From Oasisia sp. SBJ-2009 (taxonomy: Eukaryota > Annelida > Polychaeta > Sabellida > Siboglinidae), in assembly GCA_964017155.1 (NCBI GenBank), contig OZ024857.1, forward strand, positions 31,140,542-31,204,541: a stretch of DNA of 64,000 nt, written 5' to 3'. Shown here piece after piece: positions 57,095 to 64,000 of the stretch (positions are counted from its first letter, which is position 1; the number at the start of each line of letters is the position of its first letter). The position numbers and the translations under genes were made by a program. A model generated the notes under the pieces. The model did no database searches and was not told the DNA's origin. It worked only from the letters and a program-made list of their open reading frames with translations.

Positions 57095-58960
57095 TCCATG
57101 CCAGGATTCCTCAAAAAGTATACTGCAGTACATGGATATTGTTAAGGTATGTATAAAATGGCTATTACCATAATTATTGGTAAAGATTTTTAAATGATTT
57201 AAATATTCACACTTGGTAATTCTCTCATTGCATTAATTTTGTGTAGCTGATAGTTTGGTGTGTGCATTGGGAAAGCACAGATTACATGCAAATTGAACTG
57301 ATAAAAAATTGGGTTCCTGCAAATTTGACGTATCCAGTATGCACTGTACTATTTTGTGAATGTTTTGATTTTACTAATTAAAAATGTATATGTCTGTTGG
57401 AATTAGTCCTCAGAACACTTGTTAATTTGTTTCCATATTATCGCTGCGATATGTTATCAGTCAATGATGCTGTTACACTACATCATGCAATGCCTAGGCA
57501 AAGAGAGAAGTTACCCTAGTCTTACAAAAATAATCAGCTTGCCTTTTGGCGTAACTGAATACATTTATCAAACAAATTTTATGTTTATAACAATGGTATC
57601 TGCTAATTTCTCGGTTTTAGTTGTTGGTTCGATACCAACAGGTATTGCACTCCGTGCAAAAGTACCCCTGGTACGGGCTTATTGACCGAAACATTGCATA
57701 TCGTCATGTCCTTTTATTGGTAATAATATTTAATACAAATTCCTCATATCAAATATTTTTGACATCTAAATAATTGAATAATAATAATAATGTGATAGTA
57801 ATAGGAAGGAAATTAAGTACAGGTGTAATAGTTACAAAGGAACACAGAATCATACGATCAGAACCGTCATAAGGTAAGGTAAGGTAAGGTAAGGTAAGGT
57901 AGGTATTACACTGCAATGTAATCGACTCCATGACTATGTCTAGTTTGTCTACAGGTGTTATGGTTATCATGACTGTACAAATGGTGTAGAGCAGATACAA
58001 AAATTGCTTAGTCATAGTTGATTACACCATTTCTAAATGATCATATGTTTGAATACTAATCATAACTGATCATAGTTATGGTCTTGCTTTTTATTATAAG
58101 CTGTAGCTTGTCAACTCAATATTTATTTCCAGCATATGTAAAGTTGTGCAATGGGCAGCCAATGTTCTACAATGTTATTATATTACAGAGGCTAGCATTC
58201 AGATTACACACTTAGATACCTGTCTTGTAGTTCATTAATTTACTGTATTGTTTCTCAGATATCAATATGGTTTTATTATCATCAGTGTGCAAACATTGTA
58301 GAACAAATGTTTATATTGTTGTATTGTTTCTTATATATTATATATTTTTGTATGAGCAGCCTTCGGCCATCGCACACTAATTGCAGTGTGGCTGGATGCT
58401 TCCTAGAGAAATTAAGATAGTGTTTGATTGATCAGGTCTGCCAAAGAAGTAGTGTTTAGTTTTTTGAGTAGTCCAGAGGATTTGCTAATTTGTTTGATAC
58501 ATTTATTCAATTACTCCAAAAGGCAAGCTGATTATTTTTGTAAGACTGGTAAGTTTTCTCCTGGCCTAGGCATTGCATGGTGTAGTGTAACAGCATTATT
58601 GACAGATAACATATCGCAGCGATAATGTGGAAACAAATTAACAAGTGTTCTGAGGACTAATTCCAACAGACAGATAAATATAAGTAAGTGAAATCAAAAC
58701 ATTCACAAAATAGTACAGTGCATACTGGATATGTCAAATTTGCAGGAACCCAATTTTGTCAATTCAATTTGCATGTAATCTGTGCTTTCCCATGCATACA
58801 CCAAACTATCAGGTACACACAAATAATGCAATGAGAGAAATATCAAGTGTGAGTATCTAAATCATTTTAAAATCTCTACCAATATGGTAATAGCCATTTT
58901 ACACATACCTTAACAATGTCCATGAACTGCAGTATACTTTTTGAGGAATCCTGGCATGGA
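57095..58960. repeat. Long inverted repeat (foldback) with ~480-bp arms
   Basis: The left arm 57095-57578 starts TCCATGCCAGGATTCCTCAA. The right arm 58487-58960 is its reverse complement at roughly 85-90% identity. The ~0.9-kb loop contains a LINE 3' tail. No genes were seen in the arms. Confidence 0.8.
57835..57902 (+). mobile_element. LINE 3' tail fragment ending in (AAGGT)n
   Basis: The segment CACAGAATCATACGATCAGA followed by ACCGTCATAAGG and five AAGGT units matches the 3' end of the LINE at 46.1-48.2 kb. It is either an extremely 5'-truncated insertion or the decayed end of one. Confidence 0.7.
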
Positions 58961-59339
58961 ATATCGCAAAAGTGTCCAATACAACAACGATATATCAGCA
59001 CAAACTTCATCAGTAGTAAATAGCTACGATGTGTAAGTTTCAATGTTTTGAAGGTCCACAGATGATGAAGTTCAATCACCAAAAAAATTCAATTTGTTCA
59101 AAGCCAACCCATGTCAAAATTACCCAGGATTCATAGCTGAGATATCAAAGAATTAGTCTCTTAGATGGGGCCACCTCTACAGGCTTTATCTCCACCAGAT
59201 GCTTTCGGATGCGTGGGGTCAAATGGGTTAAACGTTATGGCCTATTCGCGGGACGAAACGACGTGATTTTTAGACCTGCTATAACACTGGCTTAAAACCA
59301 GTTGTGTCGGACAATCGAGTAGCGTTTCAGTAAAATTAA

Positions 59340-59870
59340 CGGCTACCATTGTTTATCTGAGGTATCGAAAAAGACGTGCAAACAGACACCGCATTTTTCG
59401 CGGCCAACGCATCTTACCTACTACGCAACCGGAATCAGAAGTAGCTGTTAAACCGGAGCCGGAATTAACAGCGGAACCGGAACCAGAAGTATCTGCGCAA
59501 CCGCAACCGGAAATAATGCGCAACCGCAACCGGATGTGATGCGCAACCGGAACCGGATGTGATGCGCAATCGGAACCGGAAGTCATGCGCAACCGGATAT
59601 GATGCACAACCGGAACCGGATGTGGTGCGCAACCAGAACAGGAAGTTATGTGCAACCGGAACCGGATGTGATGCGCAACAGGAACCGGATGTGATGCGCA
59701 ATCGGAACCGGAAGTCATGCGCAACCGGAACCGGATATGATGCACAACCGGAACCGGATGTGGTGCGCAACCAGAACAGGAAGTTATGTGCAACCGGAAC
59801 CGGATGTGATGCGCAATCGGAACCGGAAGTAATGCGCAACTGGACCCGGAACTAATGCGCAACCGACGTT
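59340..59870 (+). repeat. 23-bp minisatellite grown from a Pro-Glu coding repeat
   Basis: At 59345-59520 an open frame reads RYRKRRANRHRIFRGQRIL, then QPESEVAVKPEPELTAEPEP-type repeats. Downstream the unit becomes 23 bp (gtgatgcgcaaccggaaccg + gat), so the frame shifts with each copy; about 15 units run to about 59850. A block of about six units is duplicated (starting near 59562 and 59694). Long frames on both strands are products of the array. Confidence 0.8.
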
Positions 59871-59930
59871 CCGCTCACAAAACGCACATCGTGAAGAAAA
59901 ACACCACGTCTCGCCGCTGTCATAACAACG

Positions 59931-60155
59931 TTGAGTTATAGACGCCAGTATTCCAAGCGAAAATACACCGTGAGCAGTACGCACAAATATCGCAAAGTGA
60001 CAGCAGTCACAACAGAAAACGGTTCGTGCTCGCCGCCCTACAAAACACGTCTCGACGACGACAATTCGACCGCAGAACTGACGAGAAGCGCGAGCGCGCT
60101 CTACTCTGCAATGGCAGTTGAATACAACGGCCCGCCTCGTGCGGCGGTTATGTAA
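59931..60155 (+). CDS. Hypothetical ORF, about 70 aa
   Basis: Open to a TAA at 60153-60155, CpG-rich, with the sequence KYRKVTAVTTENGSCSPPYK and an end GPPRAAVM. No family is recognised and the start is uncertain (the frame opens with a non-ATG codon). It may be the 3' part of a small gene or of a dead transposon with the basic N-terminal segment at 59345. Confidence 0.2.
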   Translation: MSYRRQYSKRKYTVSSTHKYRKVTAVTTENGSCSPPYKTRLDDDNSTAELTRSASALYSAMAVEYNGPPRAAVM

Positions 60156-61257
60156 CTGTGCCGCGTAACGTCAGCAATAGGTAAACATTGTTGACAGTCT
60201 TGCCTCGCACGAGTGAGAACGCAGTGTTTATTTAAACTTATTATTTGATTATTACTATTACTACTGATTGAACATAATAAGGTTGGTCGCTAGGTGGCGT
60301 AAGGTGGTACATGTTTCTATTTCACTGCTCGTTCAAATTTACATTTTTAATATAAATTCTGCATTTTTGTGTTCGACATTACTGCAGTTATAAGACCAAC
60401 ACACTACTTTATTTGGACACGCAGAAATTTTTATAAATTACACCAGTTACGCCGCTAAAATTAATCATTTACAACATAGTGGGCGATAATACAGATAGTC
60501 AACTTTTCGCGCTTCGGTATCCGTTACAAATAACATACAAAGACATGGGTAGCCCTTTTAAACTGTTAACTAACAGGCATTTTCATAAGACGTTCCTTTA
60601 CACCCAGTATCGCCCTGGGGGTGAAGACCTCTACGTTTCATCTGCACGGGCACTAAACGTCTTATTACTTTTGCACTGGCTTTGCCGAGCGCGAAGATTT
60701 AAACGATCTGTATTTAGCCTTTTAAACTGATTTGTTAAACTGATTTGTGTTTAGCCTTTTACAAACTCATTCTACATTTAGCATTTTACAGACTTATTTA
60801 GCATTTTACAAACTCATTTGAAACTACTGATTTAGTTTATTAATAATTTTAAATACCACTTGATTATGTCTATATAATATTTATTTTATAACACATTATT
60901 TATTTATTTATTTTTCTCGCTATATTTATTAGTCTTACATCTGAGAAACTACTGTAATTTTAGATTTAGTGTGATCTTATACTCTCATATACTTATTTAT
61001 TACATGTTATTTATTAAGTTTTGGTGCTGTTGACCCATGCCAAACATTTACATTATTTTAGAACGTCTGGCCACTCTCAGTCACTAATTATTTTATGATA
61101 CATTAATTTTATCACTTGAGCAGATTTTGTCAAATGTCACCATTGTTCTCACTGTGTTTTATTTTTATCATGTTCTGCAGCTTCTAGAAGCCATGATTTC
61201 ACCTTGTGTAACACACTGGCACAATGGTCGGATGTAATTTCAACACCTTCCAAATAC
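60156..61257. other. Spacer / LINE 5' region
   Basis: AT-rich. Several imperfect copies of TTTAGCATTTTACAAACTCA occur at 60720-60830. No gene recognised; the end is probably the 5' UTR of the LINE that follows. Confidence 0.4.
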
Positions 61258-64000
61258 ATGACCACACAAGAATCCTTGACATACTTACACAGTCTGCCAT
61301 GCCTTAATCTGTGTTTCAACCGAAAATTACTACCTATACCCCGTTCCAGGCCAACATTTAAATTGGCCTTGATCTTACTGCTAGCGGGAGATGTTAGTCT
61401 TAATCCTGGACCTGTGGTCAGGCATAACATCCGCCTGGCCACCACTAACATTCGTTCAATTCGTGAAAAAACTGCCTCTATCACTGATCTTATAATTTCC
61501 AAAACAATAGACATTCTCGCTGTGACTGAGACCTGGCTCAGACCGCATGACACAGATGCATGTATTGCCGACATCTCCCCTCCTGGCTATACCTTCCACC
61601 ATCGACCACGTCCAGTTGGACGAGGCGGAGGTGTCGGTTTCCTTATTTCAAAACTATTTAACGTAACCCCGTACACCAGCCCGGACTATACCACATTTGA
61701 ATCTATTTGTCTTAACATATCTAATTCGTGCTTCTGTGGGGTTTTCATTTGTATTTATCGCCCTCCAGGTCATCCAGCTAACTTCTTTGAAGAATTCCAG
61801 GATCTTTTGGAAAATGTTGCAACCATGCACACAGAATTTTACATTTTGGGCGATTTTAATCTTCACCTGGATACACCATCTGCAACAACTATCACGTTTA
61901 ATGATATCCTGGCATCATTTGACACAAAACAACATGTCAATTTCCCAACACACATACATGGACATTGGCTTGACATCTTGATAACTCGTTCCTCTTGTAA
62001 AAACATTCAGACACCCACAGTTGTAGATGGCTTATCGGACCATAACACAGTAATTGCAGATCTTAAAGTTCCTTTAGCCCCAGCCGTGTCCAAACACAAC
62101 ATGTTTTACAGAGCCATTCACAGTATCAACATTGCATCATTTATGACTGATATAATTACATCCGACCTTGTCACACATCCTAAAGAACATGTATCAGACC
62201 TATACAAACAGTACCGTCAAATACTGAAGACATTGCTTGACAAACATGCACCCGCTAAATCCAAATCTGTGTCACAAAAGCCGCCAGCTCCTTGGATGAC
62301 CCCGGAAATAATCCAATCTAAACGGCGCCGTCGCTATCTGGAACGTGTTTGGCGTAAATCTCGGTCATCCTTAGACAGGTCACGCTACACACGGCAATGT
62401 CATCTATGTAACCAACAAATGTCAAAAGCAAAATCGTATTATTACGAAAACATGGTCGCAAATAACTCCGCTACACCAAAACAACTATGGAAATGCATCA
62501 ATCAGATTTTACACAGGCGGCCTGCTCCTTCCCTACCAACCCATGCATCAATCAAGTCACTGTGTAACTCTTTCTCAAGTCATTTTAAAGACAAAATCAG
62601 CCTGATACATTCAGCCTTCACAGATCACACCTCAGACACTATAAATGCCGACTCTCCACAACTAAATTCTAAACTTACATCGTTTGAACCAGCCACAACT
62701 ACTGAAGTGAAAAAAATAATCATGTCATCCCCAAATAAATCTTGTGATCTTGACCCACTTCCGACCATACTACTGAAAGCATGCCTTGACGTTTTAATTA
62801 AACCAATAACATATATAATAAATGCATCACTCTGCTCCGGCTTATTCCCTGAAGACTTTAAATGTGCACATGTAAATCCAATTCTTAAGAAGACAACTCT
62901 GTCAAAAGAAGATCTAAACAGCTACAGGCCTATTTCTAACCTTAGCTTCATTTCCAAAATACTCGAAAAGGTTGTTGCAAATCGACTTACTTCTCACATC
63001 AACATAAATGGTTTAACCAATGCATCACAGTCTGCGTACAAACAATTTCACTCAACAGAAACTGCTCTTTTAAAAGTACACAATGACATAAACCTTAACA
63101 TTGATAATGGCAAAGTTACTGCACTGACCCTGCTTGACCTATCCGCCGCTTTCGACACCATTGACCACGACATTCTCATTACACGCTTATCAACGTGGTA
63201 CGGGATATCTGGCACAGCCTTGAGCTGGTTTACTTCATACCTTACTGACAGACGGCAAGCCATTAAAATAGGTAACTGCTTCTCAGACATGCTGCCCACC
63301 TCTTGTGGTGTCCCCCAGGGTTCTGTTTTGGGTCCGTTGCTTTTCACTCTGTACACAACACCATTAAGCTCAGTTATCCAGAGTCATAACCTGGATCATC
63401 ACCTTTATGCAGATGACACACAAATCTATGTTTCTCTGACCACACCAGATACTTGTCGCTCCCTAAACCAGCTCAGGGATTGTCTCCAAGATGTCTCCCT
63501 CTGGGTGAAAAATAGTAAATTAAAACTAAATGCAGATAAGACTGAATTTCTCATCATTGGTACCTCAACGCAGCGGGCAAAACTCAATGGCTTTTTCCCG
63601 ACACATATTCTGAGTCAGAGTATCACACCAGCCACCTCAGTTTTAAATCTCGGAGTAACGTTTGATGAAAACTTCAATTTCAAAAAACATATCTCGAAAA
63701 CATGCCGTTGCTGTTTTTACCATATCCGTGATCTTCGCCGTATCCGCCGGTTTTTATCACTTTCCGTTGCTAAAACCATCGCCACAGCTCTAGTAAGCAG
63801 CAGACTCGACTACTGCAATTCCCTCCTTTACAATACCGCAAACAAGGACATAGCCAAACTTCAGCGTGTCCAAAATTGTTTAGCAAGGGTAGTCACGCGT
63901 TCTCCACGTTTTTCTCGCTCAGTGCCGCTTCTAAAATCACTGCATTGGCTACCTGTGCACTATCGCATCATTTTCAAAATGTGTACAATAGCCTATCAAG
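61258..64000 (+). CDS. LINE ORF2 (endonuclease-reverse transcriptase), intact, runs off window
   Basis: Open for more than 914 codons from the first in-frame ATG (61258) to the window edge. The upstream in-frame stop is at 61117-61119. Residues 42-52 read LAGDVSLNPGP, a 2A-like motif after a hydrophobic stretch. The AP-type endonuclease follows: TNIRSIREK, VTETWLRP, ILGDFNLHLD, DGLSDHN. Then comes the RT: SYRPISNLSFISKILEKVV, LLDLSAAFDTIDHDIL, CGVPQGSVLGPLLFTLY, LYADDTQIY (catalytic YADD), LGVTFDENFNFKKHI, RLDYCNSLLYN and WLPVHYRI. The SAAFDTIDH and YADDTQIY forms fit the CR1/L2 group. All catalytic motifs visible are intact, so the copy may be recent. No ORF1 was recognised upstream. Confidence 0.92.
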   Translation, partial: MTTQESLTYLHSLPCLNLCFNRKLLPIPRSRPTFKLALILLLAGDVSLNPGPVVRHNIRLATTNIRSIREKTASITDLIISKTIDILAVTETWLRPHDTDACIADISPPGYTFHHRPRPVGRGGGVGFLISKLFNVTPYTSPDYTTFESICLNISNSCFCGVFICIYRPPGHPANFFEEFQDLLENVATMHTEFYILGDFNLHLDTPSATTITFNDILASFDTKQHVNFPTHIHGHWLDILITRSSCKNIQTPTVVDGLSDHNTVIADLKVPLAPAVSKHNMFYRAIHSINIASFMTDIITSDLVTHPKEHVSDLYKQYRQILKTLLDKHAPAKSKSVSQKPPAPWMTPEIIQSKRRRRYLERVWRKSRSSLDRSRYTRQCHLCNQQMSKAKSYYYENMVANNSATPKQLWKCINQILHRRPAPSLPTHASIKSLCNSFSSHFKDKISLIHSAFTDHTSDTINADSPQLNSKLTSFEPATTTEVKKIIMSSPNKSCDLDPLPTILLKACLDVLIKPITYIINASLCSGLFPEDFKCAHVNPILKKTTLSKEDLNSYRPISNLSFISKILEKVVANRLTSHININGLTNASQSAYKQFHSTETALLKVHNDINLNIDNGKVTALTLLDLSAAFDTIDHDILITRLSTWYGISGTALSWFTSYLTDRRQAIKIGNCFSDMLPTSCGVPQGSVLGPLLFTLYTTPLSSVIQSHNLDHHLYADDTQIYVSLTTPDTCRSLNQLRDCLQDVSLWVKNSKLKLNADKTEFLIIGTSTQRAKLNGFFPTHILSQSITPATSVLNLGVTFDENFNFKKHISKTCRCCFYHIRDLRRIRRFLSLSVAKTIATALVSSRLDYCNSLLYNTANKDIAKLQRVQNCLARVVTRSPRFSRSVPLLKSLHWLPVHYRIIFKMCTIAYQ
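61381..61413 (+). other. 2A-like (ribosome-skipping) motif in LINE ORF2
   Basis: LAGDVSLNPGP at codons 42-52 matches the 2A core D-V-E-x-N-P-G-P except Ser for Glu. The expected skip is between Gly51 and Pro52, which would release a short hydrophobic leader from the enzyme. 2A-like motifs at this position are known in some CR1/L2-type LINEs of marine invertebrates. Confidence 0.7.

Noticed and set aside
61149..61574. 141-codon minus ORF
   Set aside because: Antisense to the intact LINE ORF2.

Overview
The window is animal nuclear DNA: intron-rich genes with GT-AG junctions, many LINE (non-LTR retrotransposon) copies, SINE/MITE-type elements, foldback elements and very long simple repeats. 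The best clue to the host is a spliced gene at 7845-11136. It encodes a signal peptide, coiled coil, LDL-receptor class A module and beta-barrel domain, the architecture of the linker chains of annelid giant extracellular hemoglobin. An annelid, or at least a lophotrochozoan, is therefore the most likely source. No bacterial or viral genome features were seen.

Layout. 1-4.5 kb: first coding exon (minus strand) of an ABCG2-like half transporter and part of its first intron; the rest lies off the left edge. 4.9-7.2 kb: the space between this gene and the divergent linker gene holds two huge, almost perfect alternating purine-pyrimidine arrays in complementary orientation. 7.8-11.1 kb: linker gene, four exons. 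12.6-18.4 kb: two LINE-derived copies, one inside an inverted-repeat-flanked unit. 21.9-31.8 kb: ten-exon TADA3 (ADA3, SAGA/ATAC coactivator) gene. 33.9-39.4 kb: convergent minus-strand LRRC72-like gene, seven exons found, first exon missing. 39.6-42.9 kb: three LINE copies, presumably in the first intron of LRRC72. 45.2-52.6 kb: candidate promoter and part of an unidentified plus-strand Pro/Gln/Ser-rich gene whose intron carries a LINE interrupted by a hAT-like element and whose repeat-coding exon grades into large minisatellites. 53.8-59 kb: LINE remnant and two long foldback structures. 59.4-60.2 kb: a 23-bp minisatellite grown from a coding Pro-Glu repeat. 61.3-64 kb: an intact LINE ORF2 open to the window edge, with a 2A-like motif near its start.

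The most unusual theme is at splice sites. In TADA3, three introns carry minisatellites that begin or end exactly at a splice junction and whose units contain copies of that junction (donor of exon 5, acceptors of exons 7 and 9). A fourth junction event made a 42-nt exon from the tail of exon 2, apparently turning coding bases into a splice acceptor. The unidentified gene at 45.8-52.6 kb shows a related pattern. Most long open frames in the window lie inside arrays whose unit length is a multiple of three and are not genes.

All family calls come from reading translations and comparing them with remembered family features; no search was run. Exon borders are inferred from reading frame, phase and GT/AG consensus.
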